Below are positions 46,111 through 58,203 of a stretch of 64,000 nucleotides of DNA, in pieces. Origin of the DNA: Tragulus kanchil (lineage: Eukaryota > Chordata > Mammalia > Artiodactyla > Tragulidae); the NCBI GenBank assembly GCA_022376925.1, contig JAIOJX010000005.1, positions 13,172,501 through 13,236,500 on the forward strand. Direction: 5' to 3'. Below the pieces are notes generated by a model, which worked only from the letters and a program-made list of their open reading frames with translations, did not search any database and was not told where the DNA came from. The first letter of the stretch is position 1. Each line of letters opens with the position of its first letter. Position numbers and translations under genes: made by a program.

Positions 46111-48321
46111 GTTAATGTTTTTGAATGATGATCTTTATGACACTTTACAGGGTATTGAACATTTACTAAAAGAAGCAGAAGAGAAAAATCACTGCTCTTA
46201 GTAATGCTTGGTTCTACATGGCCATTCATCAATCTGTTCATTTGACAAATATCTGAGTGCTTGTGTATGCCATGCACAAACGTATGATGTGAATAAAGCA
46301 GAAAAAAAAATCACTGCTCTTGGGAAAGTTACATTTCAATGAGAGGACACTGGCCAAGAGAGGTAATAATAAAAGGGAAAGCAAAGCAAGAAAGGGAGAT
46401 GAGAAAGAACAAGTCTGGATGCTTCTTTCATAGAGGAGCTCTGCTGAAGTCTCCCTGATAAGCTGTCTGAGCAGAAACACCTGTGAAGGGAGGCGAGCAC
46501 CTGGGGTGATACTGGGAGTGGAGGGTAAGGAGAGAGGATCTCCCTAGCACGGCAAACTTGGCTGTGTGTGCACATTCATGCCTACTTTCTAGAATACCCC
46601 AAGCTATAATGTTGATGTTTATATTTTATAATAGATTTTCTTACATTGGATAGAGCTTATGGGTTGAAAACATTACCTTAAACCTTCAATCCAACAATTC
46701 TCTCGTCACTTGAAGAGACAGTATTGTCATGGAGAGGCGGCTACGGTCCCATGGAGTGGGACCAGGTGGCCAGCAGTGGTTCTTTTCTGGCAGACCTCTC
46801 TCTTACCAGAGGAAACTGAAAGAACTGAAGACCCCAGAGGACGGTGTTTACAGGTTGTAATGAGTCAACCTTGGCCAAACCCAACACCAGTTGAGAACTG
46901 AACTGATCCTGCTGGCTCTCCCCAGGTCCTTTCTGCTCCTTTTGATGGTTGTTATTGTCATTTCCTAACTCTATGGCTTGAAATTTATTTTCACTTCTAT
47001 GAATCCCAAATGAATGGATTCAGTTCTGAGGAATTAGCAGTGAAAAATTCCATCTGCAATGAAGACCAACACAAATAATTAATAAAACACAAAGGACCAA
47101 AAAAAAAAGGGGCTCCTAGCCCCTTAACTAAACATGTAACGATGCCCTGGCCTGCTTTCTGTTGACAGAAGAAGATTGCTCAGTCACTTACTTCCCATTT
47201 AGCAAGGCCTTGATAAACTAAGTTAATGTTTTTGAATGATGATCTTTATGACACTTTACAGGGTATTGAACATTTACTAAAAGAAGCAGAAGAGAAAAAT
47301 CACTGCTCTTAGTAATGCTTGGTTCTACATGGCCATTCATCAATCTGTTCATTTGACAAATATCTGAGTGCTTGTGTATGCCATGCACAAACGTATGATG
47401 TGAATAAAGCAGAAAAAAAAATCACTGCTCTTGGGAAAGTTACATTTCAATGAGAGGACACTGGCCAAGAGAGGTAATAATAAAAGGGAAAGCAAAGCAA
47501 GAAAGGGAGATGAGAAAGAACAAGTCTGGATGCTTCTTTCATAGAGGAGCTCTGCTGAAGTCTCCCTGATAAGCTGTCTGAGCAGAAACACCTGTGAAGG
47601 GAGGCGAGCACCTGGGGTGATACTGGGAGTGGAGGGTAAGGAGAGAGGATCTCCCTAGCACGGCAAACTTGGCTGTGTGTGCACATTCATGCCTACTTTC
47701 TAGAATACCCCAAGCTATAATGTTGATGTTTATATTTTATAATAGATTTTCTTACATTGGATAGAGCTTATGGGTTGAAAACATTACCTTAAACCTTCAA
47801 TCCAACAATTCTCTCGTCACTTGAAGAGACAGTATTGTCATGGAGAGGCGGCTACGGTCCCATGGAGTGGGACCAGGTGGCCAGCAATGGTTCTTTTCTG
47901 GCAGACCTCTCTCTTACCAGAGGAAACTGAAAGAACTGAAGACCCCAGAGGACGGTGTTTACAGGTTGTAATGAGTCAACCTTGGCCAAACCCAACACCA
48001 GTTGAGAACTGAACTGATCCTGCTGGCTCTCCCCAGGTCCTTTCTGCTCCTTTTGATGGTTGTTATTGTCATTTCCTAACTCTATGGCTTGAAATTTATT
48101 TTCACTTCTATGAATCCCAAATGAATGGATTCAGTTCTGAGGAATTAGCAGTGAAAAATTCCATCTGCAATGAAGACCAACACAAATAATTAATAAAACA
48201 CAAAGGACCAAAAAAAAAAGGGGCTCCTAGCCCCTTAACTAAACATGTAACGATGCCCTGGCCTGCTTTCTGTTGACGAAGAAGAAGATTGCTCAGTCAC
48301 TTACTTCCCATTTAGCAAGGC
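46111..48321. repeat. Tandem duplication 18 (offset 1,111 bp)
   Basis: Copy A is about 46111-47208 and copy B about 47222-48321. I see one G/A substitution (46776/47887) and a 2-base difference near 47167/48278. A 13-bp linker (47209-47221) separates the copies. Confidence 0.95.
47107..47125. other. Perfect hairpin beside an A run
   Basis: An 8-bp inverted repeat (AAGGGGCT / AGCCCCTT) with a 3-base loop follows a poly(A) run at 47099-47108, itself about 12 bases after AATAAA near 47081. The duplicate is at 48218-48236. Confidence 0.8.
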
Positions 48322-49374
48322 TCCATGGAGATGAGGTAGAGGGAGAGCTAATGAGATGACACCTATGAAACCCCAAGACACAGACATGCATAGAATGTAT
48401 TGCTATTTTGTGATTATTATGAGCTTGGAAGTCAGGGGTACTCAGCACGGTTGTACTTATCAAGCAGAAAGATGTAATCCTCTTGTGTATTACAGGAGTC
48501 AAGCCATTCAAAGCATATGTACATTTCTATCCCTCCAAGCGAGCTGGGACACGTCAGACCAAACACCATGTGGGGTGGTCTCAGCAGAAAGAAAAACTCA
48601 AAGGCATTGTCTCCATGGTAGGGGGGCACAGCTCTTCAAAAACAAACACTGTCCGGGGCCTGGCATCAAGTGGCCTGAGAGAGGCACCAGGGAAAGAAAG
48701 GGAGGACTTCCACACAGGAAGGGTGGAGGGGAAGGCAGGGGCGCTGCTTGGTGGGAAACAAAACAAACAGATCCAGTACAAATTTGCACAATAAAAGGAA
48801 GAACAGAGGGTTTATGCGCCAGTTAGAGAACAAATACAGTGTGCATCCTGGCAAATCGGCACATGGAATGAACTGGATGAGAAAGAGTGCGTCAGGAAGG
48901 ATGATCAGTGAAAAGAACTATGACGACAAGTGTAGCGTGACCCCAGCTTCAGGGTCTCTTAGGGTGCTCGAGGTTTCCTGAAGGTGGATAGAAACCAGGT
49001 CCCAGCTATGCTCACAGTCATGTCTGCAGAAAGAGAATCAGAGCAATGGGAAAACCCTGAGGGGAGACACACCCCATTCTCTGTCCACCCGTTCTGTGCT
49101 GCTTTAATTGAGCTCGACCAAACAGGCACCTGCCAGTAGGAAGATGGAGGAGTTTATCACCCAGTCAATCGTTCAAGCACTTTCCCAAAGGAGCCAGCTT
49201 CTAACAAGACCCATTTGAAGTGCTGGTAGGAGACAACCGACTATTAAATAGTAGAATCATGTGAACTTTAAGCTCACTTTCAAGGTTTTAGGAGAATAAG
49301 TAAAACAGAATTCCTCTAAAGACTTTACGAGTACCTCTTTCTCCTCTGCCCCTTCTCCTGCATTGCAATATTTA
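48322..49374. other. Single-copy sequence, no gene recognised
   Basis: Overlapping open frames of up to 156 codons (48356-48826) occupy two plus-strand frames with no recognisable domain. Their overlap in several frames on both strands suggests stop-poor composition rather than coding. No named repeat seen. Confidence 0.4.
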
Positions 49375-49575
49375 TTAAAAACTAGTGAAAGATGCTATAG
49401 CAAAATGGATAACCAACAAGGACTTACTAGATAGCACAGGAAACTCTGCTCAATATGATGTGGCAGTCTAGATGGGAGGGGAGTTTGGGGGAGAGTGGAG
49501 AGACATGTATATCGAAACTATCACACAATATTGCTAATTGGCTCTACTCCAGTAGAAAATAAAGAGTTTAAAAAA
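49375..49575 (+). mobile_element. L1 3' end (artiodactyl type)
   Basis: 'ggataaccaacaaggactta', 'tagcacaggaaactctgctc', 'tagatgggaggggag' and 'ctaattggctctactccag' are in the order of the 3' end of an artiodactyl L1, ending in AAATAAAG at about 49562. Moderately diverged. Confidence 0.8.
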
Positions 49576-49699
49576 ACACTGGTGGAACAATTTTCTATGG
49601 CTATAGATTGTCCAATCAAGTTTCCCTGGGTTATTGTTCAGAGAGGCTCAGAGAGAGAATCGTACTGTTAACAATGACCATGACAATAAAAGTAATTTC

Positions 49700-49870
49700 C
49701 ATCATCTGCATAGGCCATTATGGCGCTTACAGCCCTTTCACTGACATGGCCACATTGAATTTCCACAAAAACACTTAGGTACTATGTATCCCTGTTTTAC
49801 AGATGAGAAGGTTGGCCCAGGCTCACGCTGCCAGAAATGGTAGATGGTAGAGGTCAGAAGAACAGAGCTG
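49700..49870 (+). mobile_element. MIR SINE
   Basis: 'ttacagccctttcactgac', then 'ccctgttttacagatgagaa' near 49790 and 'ggctcacgctgccagaaatg' match the MIR core and 3' region with typical divergence. Confidence 0.7.
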
Positions 49871-50291
49871 CCAGGCACGTGGAGGACTGTATCTCTCATC
49901 TTCCCTGCTTTCCTCTCTGTCCTGTGGGAAAGGGTACCACCCTGGCACGGATCCTCACTCTCTCTCCATATGGAGTCCTACTGGCTTAACAGTTCCCACT
50001 GCTGAGCCTCCTTATGACCCACGGGGGCTGGGAGACAAACACAAGGCTGAGCCAGGTATAGGCAGTGCTGCGCAGCCTGGAGCCTTGCCACCAGCCTCAG
50101 AAAGCAAGAGTGAAAAGGAAGCCGTGGACTGCAGAGGTCAGCTTCCCAGACTCTGGGGCCTCATTCTCAGTGCAGTGAGGTCCTCGTGGGTGCCAGCTCT
50201 GCGTCCTGGGCTTTCTTCAGCAACCCCCTCCTTGCCTCTTGTCAGAACATAAGCCCTATGAACCTAAGCGTGTCAAAGGTTCACCAGAATG
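49871..50291. other. Single-copy sequence, no gene recognised
   Basis: Moderately GC-rich; I see no exon or named repeat. Confidence 0.4.
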
Positions 50292-50800
50292 TTCTGTAAA
50301 GATGTTGGAGGCACTGAGCTGTTGGAGGGCATGATGAAAGGATTGTGTAATCCAATGAGCTTGGGAAATGTTCTTGAAGATTTATAGGCACATTAGTTAT
50401 ATAAAACTTTCTGGAAAATTCCACAGTAAAGAACTATTTAATTTTATTTATTTCTGTGGTCCTGAGCCTCTTTCTTTCTTCTAACCCCTATTAATGTCCA
50501 GAGGAGTGTTTCTTTACCCATTACTGAACTGTGCACTTATGCAACACTCTGATACATATCAGAACACAGAACATTCTGGAAATGCAGAACTTTCTGTACA
50601 TGACTTATTATGCAGCTTACAATTGTTGAAAAATGTGAGGTATTTTGTGCATCAGTAGGCATCAAGGTGCACTATGTACAAAACTACTACCATGATCAAT
50701 TAAACAATCTGTTCATTTGATAATGGTATAGATAAATGGTTTCCAAATTTTGTTACAATTAGAACCACCAAAGAAACTTTAAAAGTTTTGATGACCAGGC

Positions 50801-51006
50801 TGTTGTTTAGTTGCTCAGTTGTGTCCGACTCTTTGAGACCCCATGGACTGCAGCCTGCCAGACCCCTCTGTCCATGGAATCCTCTAGGCAAGAATACTAG
50901 AGTGGATTGCCATTTCCTTCTCCAGGGGATCCTCTTGACCCAGGGATTGAACCTGTGACTCCTGCCTTGGCAGGTAGATTCTTTACCACTAATCCACCAG
51001 GGAATC
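50801..51006 (-). mobile_element. Bov-tA SINE (first copy)
   Basis: Read on the minus strand it has a tRNA-like head ending 'ccctggtggattagtgg' near 50995 and a Bov-A terminus 'gagtcggacac'-like near 50825. The plus strand shows 'tgttgtttagttgctcagtt' and 'ccaccagggaatc' at the two ends. Confidence 0.9.
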
Positions 51007-51932
51007 TAATGAGGCTCTACGTGGCTCATTAAATCAGAACCTGTGGGGATGCAACTAAGGCAATGGTATTTGAAAAGTTTTCCAGGTGATTTCAGTGAAC
51101 AAAGTAGGGAACATAAGGCATAAATGGTCATCCTAAAGCAAAGAGCAGATACAGAGCTGAGAAGAGCTCCTGGGAACTTGTACGAGCCACTGAAAAACGG
51201 TCCATGAGTTTATGAAATCTCTTCTCCTCCTGGAAAGGATAAGGCATGTGCTACAGTCTTGGCTTATCATGTTACAGTTTGAATCGGTAAACATGTGTTT
51301 CTAATACGCCTGAATGGTTAATTATACACAAATAAGTTTCGTTTGTTGTATATTGCAGAAAGCTGCAGATGTGAAGTTTCAATTATCACTTTGTGTGGCA
51401 ATTTAGTTCAAGATGGACAGATATTCTGTAAAGATGTTGGAGGCACTGAGCTGTTGGAGGGCATGATGAAAGGATTGTGTAATCCAATGAGCTTGGGAAA
51501 TGTTCTTGAAGATTTATAGGCACATTAGTTATATAAAACTTTCTGGAAAATTCCACAGTAAAGAACTATTTAATTTTATTTATTTCTGTGGTCCTGAGCC
51601 TCTTTCTTTCTTCTAACCCCTATTAATGTCCAGAGGAGTGTTTCTTTACCCATTACTGAACTGTGCACTTATGCAACACTCTGATACATATCAGAACACA
51701 GAACATTCTGGAAATGCAGAACTTTCTGTACATGACTTATTATGCAGCTTACAATTGTTGAAAAATGTGAGGTATTTTGTGCATCAGTAGGCATCAAGGT
51801 GCACTATGTACAAAACTACTACCATGATCAATTAAACAATCTGTTCATTTGATAATGGTATAGATAAATGGTTTCCAAATTTTGTTACAATTAGAACCAC
51901 CAAAGAAACTTTAAAAGTTTTGATGACCAGGC

Positions 51933-52138
51933 TGTTGTTTAGTTGCTCAGTTGTGTCCGACTCTTTGAGACCCCATGGACTGCAGCCTGCCAGACCCCTC
52001 TGTCCATGGAATCCTCTAGGCAAGAATACTAGAGTGGATTGCCATTTCCTTCTCCAGGGGATCCTCTTGACCCAGGGATTGAACCTGTGACTCCTGCCTT
52101 GGCAGGTAGATTCTTTACCACTAATCCACCAGGGAATC
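51933..52138 (-). mobile_element. Bov-tA SINE (second copy)
   Basis: Duplicate of 50801-51006 within duplication 19. Confidence 0.9.
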
Positions 52139-52324
52139 TAATGAGGCTCTACGTGGCTCATTAAATCAGAACCTGTGGGGATGCAACTAAGGCAATGGTA
52201 TTTGAAAAGTTTTCCAGGTGATTTCAGTGAACAAAGTAGGGAACATAAGGCATAAATGGTCATCCTAAAGCAAAGAGCAGATACAGAGCTGAGAAGAGCT
52301 CCTGGGAACTTGTACGAGCCACTG

Positions 52325-54582
52325 AAAAACGGTCCATGAGTTTATGAAATCTCTTCTCCTCCTGGAAAGGATAAGGCATGTGCTACAGTCTTGGCTTATC
52401 ATGTTACAGTTTGAATCGGTAAACATGTGTTTCTAATACGCCTGAATGGTTAATTATACACAAATAAGTTTCGTTTGTTGTATATTGCAGAAAGCTGCAG
52501 ATGTGAAGTTTCAATTATCACTTTGTGTGGCAATTTAGTTCAAGATGGACAGATACAGGTTACAATGAAAGACACTGAAGAGTTGGCTTGGAAATTGAGA
52601 TTTGGGGGTTACCCCACACAATTGGCTCTACCTCCCACTGAATTCAGAATGCTCTGTGGAAAATACTTCCCTTCAAAACCTACTTGCGTTAACACGCAAA
52701 TCACCAATGCAGACTAAGGGTGATTGACAGCGAAAACGAAGGTTATTTTCATCATTCCAGAGAGCCATGAGGAAAGAAGAGACCCTTAGGATGGGATAGG
52801 GCCAAGAAATGTTCAGAGTCTGTACCTCTCAAGAAAGAGTAGACCTTAGTGAGTTCATATAGTGAGTCTAGAGTGGTCAAGAATAAAATAAAAATAATGA
52901 TAGACAGACTTTACTAAGCACATCCTACAGCTCGGGTTGTGCTGTATGTGCTTTACCATATGTGCCGTACAGTGTGTTACTCCATTTACTCCTCATTTAC
53001 AAGGGAGGTGCTGTGATTATCCCCACTTTCCTGATGAGGAATCTGTGTGGCCTGTATTGCATATGGATGCCAGGTGCCGGTACCTGAGCTGGCACGTGGC
53101 AAGCACCGAATAGTGATGGCTCCTAATTTTGGATGTTAGAATCAAAGAACATTAGAGTTGGAAGAGGTTTTAGAGACCATTAGTGAGGCTTATTTTGTTT
53201 CTTAAAAAGAAACTAAACAAATAGAACTGTACCAAGACGGGAGTTCAGCCTTCGGGGTCTGCCTTTGCTTTGAGAGATATAGGTAAAGCCAGAGGAAATG
53301 GACATTTCATTGGATGCTCCAGGGTATGGTGTCATAAGGGCTATACTGCCTTTATCGTCCGTCGTTTTATGTAATTTAAGAATTGGTCCTGTAATTTAGA
53401 CATGCCATGAGCGGAAGAGAGGAACACTCATTTAAATCAAGACTCCTTGGAAAGGATAAGGAAAACGGTCCATGAGTTTATGAAATCTCTTCTCCTCCTG
53501 GAAAGGATAAGGCATGTGCTACAGTCTTGGCTTATCATGTTACAGTTTGAATCGGTAAACATGTGTTTCTAATACGCCTGAATGGTTAATTATACACAAA
53601 TAAGTTTCGTTTGTTGTATATTGCAGAAAGCTGCAGATGTGAAGTTTCAATTATCACTTTGTGTGGCAATTTAGTTCAAGATGGACAGATACAGGTTACA
53701 ATGAAAGACACTGAAGAGTTGGCTTGGAAATTGAGATTTGGGGGTTACCCCACACAATTGGCTCTACCTCCCACTGAATTCAGAATGCTCTGTGGAAAAT
53801 ACTTCCCTTCAAAACCTACTTGCGTTAACACGCAAATCACCAATGCAGACTAAGGGTGATTGACAGCGAAAACGAAGGTTATTTTCATCATTCCAGAGAG
53901 CCATGAGGAAAGAAGAGACCCTTAGGATGGGATAGGGCCAAGAAATGTTCAGAGTCTGTACCTCTCAAGAAAGAGTAGACCTTAGTGAGTTCATATAGTG
54001 AGTCTAGAGTGGTCAAGAATAAAATAAAAATAATGATAGACAGACTTTACTAAGCACATCCTACAGCTCGGGTTGTGCTGTATGTGCTTTACCATATGTG
54101 CCGTACAGTGTGTTACTCCATTTACTCCTCATTTACAAGGGAGGTGCTGTGATTATCCCCACTTTCCTGATGAGGAATCTGTGTGGCCTGTATTGCATAT
54201 GGATGCCAGGTGCCGGTACCTGAGCTGGCACGTGGCAAGCACCGAATAGTGATGGCTCCTAATTTTGGATGTTAGAATCAAAGAACATTAGAGTTGGAAG
54301 AGGTTTTAGAGACCATTAGTGAGGCTTATTTTGTTTCTTAAAAAGAAACTAAACAAATAGAACTGTACCAAGACGGGAGTTCAGCCTTCGGGGTCTGCCT
54401 TTGCTTTGAGAGATATAGGTAAAGCCAGAGGAAATGGACATTTCATTGGATGCTCCAGGGTATGGTGTCATAAGGGCTATACTGCCTTTATCGTCCGTCG
54501 TTATCATGTAATTTAAGAATTGGTCCTGTAATTTAGACACAATGCCATGAGCGGAAGAGAGGGAACACTCATTTAAATCAAG
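52325..54582. repeat. Tandem duplication 20 (offset about 1,136 bp)
   Basis: Copy A is about 52325-53441 and copy B about 53461-54582. The last 90 bases of copy A lose short runs relative to copy B (near 53363, 53400 and 53421). The linker at 53442-53460 contains 'ttggaaaggataag', similar to sequence about 40 bases inside the copies. About 51193-51423 is present three times. Confidence 0.95.
52880..53050 (+). mobile_element. MIR SINE (first copy)
   Basis: 'tttactaagcacatcctaca', 'gtgtgttactccatttactc', 'gtgattatccccactttcct' and 'gatgaggaatctgtg' follow the MIR consensus order. Duplicate at about 54017-54188. Confidence 0.75.
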
Positions 54583-54933
54583 TTTCCAGGAGTTTCAGCT
54601 TTGGGGTGATTCAAGATAATGGCTTTCTGATTAATTCACTGTCCCTCTAAAACAATAATAATACATTAAAAAATTTTTAAATATGCTATATATTTTCTAA
54701 AATATAAAACTATCTTTAAACTCTCTAGAGAAAGATGATACGTGAGGAATGGGATTTAGCCAACTTTTTCCGTAAAGGATTAGAGCGTACTATTTTTAGA
54801 CTTCCTAAGCCATGTAGTTTTTGTTCCAGCGACTCAACCCTCCCATTATAACAGAAAAACCGCAACAAGCAATATGTAAATGAATGGTTCTAGCTATATT
54901 CCAACAAAACTTTATTTTTAAATGTTGACTTGT
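54583..54933. other. AT-rich single-copy sequence
   Basis: No gene or named repeat recognised. An AT-rich stretch lies near 54648-54720. Confidence 0.45.
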
Positions 54934-55085
54934 CTATTTATTTGGCCCTGTGGGACCTCAGCTGCGGCACCTTCAACATTTATCGCGGCGCGCAAGATCT
55001 TCAGTTGCGGCTCTAGTTCCCCGACGAGGGGTTGATCCTGGGACCCTACCTTGGAGTCGTAGACACTGGACCACCAGGGAAGTCC
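54934..55085 (-). mobile_element. CHR-type tRNA-derived SINE
   Basis: On the minus strand it starts with 'gggacttccctggtggtcca' at about 55085. The B box has changes, and the element ends in a short AAATAAATA tail near 54934. The middle resembles the copy at 3406, so this is the older CHR-type body, distinct from the unfamiliar family. Confidence 0.8.
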
Positions 55086-55274
55086 CCCAATAAGACCTTA
55101 TAAAGCCAGCTGGTGGGCTGTTTGGCCCCTGGTTCGCTGATCCCTGCCTTAGAATGGAAGTACAGCAAATTCGACTGCCAACAGCAAAGCGGGTTGTGGA
55201 GGGTCCTGGCCAAATTAGGAAGCTCAACTTCCGCTTAGCCCTGGCTGAGAGTGGTCACACACACGTATAGTTCT

Positions 55275-55425
55275 CGTTCTAAGTGCTTTACGTGTCTGAT
55301 GTTATGAATTCTCCTCACAACCACCTAGTCACCTCAGGCTAAGAGAGGTTGAGTAACTTGCCCAAGGTCACACAGCTGGTATGGGGCACAGCTGGAATTT
55401 GAATGTAGGCAGCCTGAAGGTGACG
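55275..55425 (+). mobile_element. MIR SINE
   Basis: A well-preserved MIR 3' half: 'agtgctttacgtgtctgatg', 'agagaggttgagtaacttgc', 'ccaaggtcacacagctggta', then 'aatttgaatgtaggcag'. Confidence 0.85.
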
Positions 55426-56445
55426 TCTGTGTGCGGAAACTACTATGCCTTTCCTGCCTCCCTTCCTGGGCTACCACCCTCTTTTCACCCTGAACTAAGC
55501 ATTAGCAAGACTGGGAGAGAGACAGACTCTTACCCTTTCTCTTCGAACTGGACTCAGGGTTCAAGGGCTCTTCCCAGTCAACTAATCTTTCCGTCCTGGG
55601 GACCTGGTGGCTCTGGGGAAATACCACGTCAGAGACGCTGTCCTCAGCGACCTCAGAGGGTGACACACGGACCCAGCAAGTGTCAGCTCAGGGGCTTGGG
55701 TCCACCGACTATTCCCGTTTGTATTTTATTAATATTACAATTATTTTCCTGTAAAGCCCCACTCTGTTCTGGCACCTTGATTAACTGTCCATACAATATT
55801 TGGTTTTGTTATCCATCTTGCTTTTCTAATTTCTCCTAGCAAGCTCCAAGCAATGCGGCTATAAGTTTTACTGTTGATTTTTCAAAGATGCTCGGTAAAG
55901 TAATTTCAACTGCATTGGAAATGCAGGAGGCAAAATAAACGCTCGTCCCCCTTTTTAAAAAATGCAAATCCCTCCGGGAGGCCAGAAGAGCTCTTAATTC
56001 AGTGTGCGATGCTTCATACAGCCGGGCTTTCCTTCTAAAGCCCAGGGACACGGACTCTACTAGGAAAGGAGAGTAGACAGTTTTAGAATTCTGGGGTCAT
56101 GGGAGGTTTAGGGCAAGGAGGGATGTGACTTTATGATCAAGACAAGGCTTCCCTGGAACAGTCCCAGTTTGAAAACTGAAAGTCCCACGTCCCATGCATC
56201 CTCAATTCCAGGCAAACTGGGACACCTGGTGACCCTAAAACACAATTTTCTGTCTAGCTTCTTGATCCTACCCATTCTTCTGCCCACAGCTAGGCTTTCC
56301 TCACCTCTACTTGCAGGTGTGGCCCCAGGCTCTACATACACTTCCTTCAATGTTCTCCAGTCTTTTTTAGTCACGAGGACCACCTGGATGCCTGTGAAAA
56401 CAGATTTCCAGGCTGTCCTTGTTTGAGGTAGGTCTTGGAAGCCGT
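55426..56445. other. Single-copy sequence, no gene recognised
   Basis: A 152-codon open frame (55381-55839) begins inside the MIR and has no recognisable domain. Other open frames overlap on both strands. I see no named repeat. Confidence 0.4.
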
Positions 56446-56655
56446 TTTCCCTGGTGGCTCAAATGGTGAAGAGTTTGCCTGCAGTTCAGGAGACCTGGCT
56501 TTGATCCCTGGGTCGGGAAGATCTGATCCCTGAAGGAGGACATGGCAATCCATTCCAGTATTCTTGCCTAGAGAATTCCATGGATGGACAAGGATGGTTG
56601 GCTACCGTCCTTGGGGTCACAAAGAGTCAGATACGAGCGACAAACACTTTCGCTT
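56446..56655 (+). mobile_element. Bov-tA SINE, diverged
   Basis: Head 'tttccctggtggctcaaatg', B box remnant 'ctttgatccctggg', the 'ccattccagtattcttgcc' block and terminus 'agagtcagatacgagcga' are visible. It is more diverged than the others here. Confidence 0.85.
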
Positions 56656-56966
56656 GTTGGTGGTGGGGATCCATAAGTCCACCCAGAACGCAGGGGAGAA
56701 GTTTGGCAGACAAACCCTAGCCCAAATTCAGGGGCAATTCGAGGACGTCTGGTCCAATAACCAAGAGATTCAGCAGTGATGCCTGAGTTCTGTGGTCTGC
56801 CTTTGACCTTGGCCCGCTGTGAGCACCTGGGTTTCCAGGAGACGCTGTATGCACAGAGATCAGGGGCTGTCTCTGAATCCTCTGTCCAGAGGGTGCTCTT
56901 TCCTGTCCATGGACAGAGGTCTCTGGTGCTTCCCGCCATTCTGAATCTCTTAAAGAATATGTTTGG

Positions 56967-57225
56967 GGGACTTCCCTGGTGGTCCAGTGGGTAAGGACAC
57001 CGCCTTGCAGTACCAGGGGCGCCGGTTCCATCCCTGGCCTGGGAAGATCCCACGTGCCGCGGAGCGGCTGGACCTCTGTGTCCAACTACCGAGCCGGAGC
57101 TCTGGAGCGCATGCGCCCAGAACCAGTGCTCTGCAGCGAGAGAGGCCACTGCGGTGAGAGGCCAATGCAGGCCAAAGAACAAAGATGGATGGAAATAGAC
57201 AAATGAAAGACCAATAGAAGTGGCC
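56967..57225 (+). mobile_element. CHR-derived SINE, unfamiliar body (insertion 6)
   Basis: Canonical head (A box about 56978-56992; B box 'ggttccatccctgg' with one change near 57023) and the body shared with insertions 1-5, including 'agatggatggaaatagacaa'. It stops after 'agaagtggcc', where other members have a CT-rich block. The sequence then continues as a TA repeat (57226-57244) and a T run. No target-site duplication found. Confidence 0.85.
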
Positions 57226-57256
57226 TATATATATATATATATATTTTTTTTTTTTC
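57226..57256. repeat. (TA)n microsatellite followed by T run
   Basis: About nine TA units then 12 T. It replaces the normal A-rich tail of the preceding SINE. Confidence 0.9.
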
Positions 57257-57544
57257 AAAAACGACCATGTTCACGTTGTCGCCCTCTTCCATCTCTGTAC
57301 TCTAACATAGCTGCCCGCCCAGAAGGAGACTTCCTGCCGGTCGTCAACTTCGGTAGCATAACGCCCACCTCCACCTGCAGGGACAGGCCCTCTCCTGAGT
57401 CTCCGCTGTCCCAGCCTCTTCCAGTTTCTCCCACAGTCTGTATTTAACCCTCTTCTGTCCAGAGATTCAACAGCATGAGAAGAATGCAAAAAAGCAGGGG
57501 ACCCTTCTGAAGGGATGTCAGCCCCTGAACTGACTGCTGAGGTC

Positions 57545-57690
57545 AAATTCCAGCTGTGTGACCTTGGCCCTCAGTTCTCCATCTGTAAAATGGGGCCAGT
57601 AACAGTGCTGTATCAGTTCATGACATCGTGGGCAGGGTTAAATGACAAGGTATCCGTAAAGCAGTGAGCACCATTTCTGACATATCAAAC
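57545..57690 (-). mobile_element. MIR SINE
   Basis: Antisense MIR: 'cagctgtgtgaccttggccc', 'ctccatctgtaaaatggggc', 'gggttaaatgacaaggtatc', 'gtaaagcagtgagcacc'. Clear match to the family pattern. Confidence 0.85.
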
Positions 57691-58087
57691 TCCCTGTGAT
57701 GGTCAGCTGCCACCCTCAGTGTTATTATCACTGGTGGTGTCTCCATAGTGCTTGTTGCAGTGATTATATTTTTTACCAAAAAGGAGGAGAAAGGTACAGA
57801 AATAAGGTAAGGTAGGATGAGGTCCCTTATCATTCTAAAGAATTGTCAAGGGCTTCCTCTGCTCCTCGGAATTTTAAAGACATGCTCTCACTCCTCGGCA
57901 TGTCATAATCCTCTCATCAACCCAAAAGGTTACAGAATCAACAAGAACATCCATCTCTGATCCTCCATTCACTGGCAAGGAGTTAATATTCAAACCTCTC
58001 GGGCTATATTATCATTATACATTTGACCTCTTCTTAGAAGACCAAGGATTGGGGGTAAGATTATTAAGTTCAGTAAAGACATATTCT
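57691..58087. other. Single-copy sequence, no gene recognised
   Basis: No coding or repeat features that I can name. Confidence 0.45.
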
Positions 58088-58203
58088 CCCCTGGAGAAGG
58101 AAATGGCAACCTACTCCAGTATTCTTGCCTGGAGAATCCCATGGACAGAGGAGCCCATGGAGGTTTCAAGAGTCAGACACAATTGAGCGACTAAACAACA
58201 ACA
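58088..58203 (+). mobile_element. Bov-A SINE, head-less fragment
   Basis: Starts in 'cccctggagaaggaaatggc', continues 'actccagtattcttgcctgg' and ends 'gagtcagacacaattgagcg' followed by an ACAACAACA tail. The tRNA head is absent. Confidence 0.88.

Larger units (their letters stand above)
50292..52555. repeat. Tandem duplication 19 (offset 1,132 bp)
   Basis: Copy A is about 50292-51423 and copy B about 51424-52555, joined without a linker and essentially identical in sequence. Confidence 0.95.

Noticed and set aside
52475..52717. 80-codon open frame after a 'ttgcag' acceptor-like site, duplicated at 53611
   Set aside because: The start of the frame overlaps an acceptor-like motif, but there is no recognisable protein, no matching donor that I can justify, and the repeat is again the assembly-type duplication.
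55381..55839. 152-codon open frame
   Set aside because: It starts inside a MIR SINE and has no recognisable domain.
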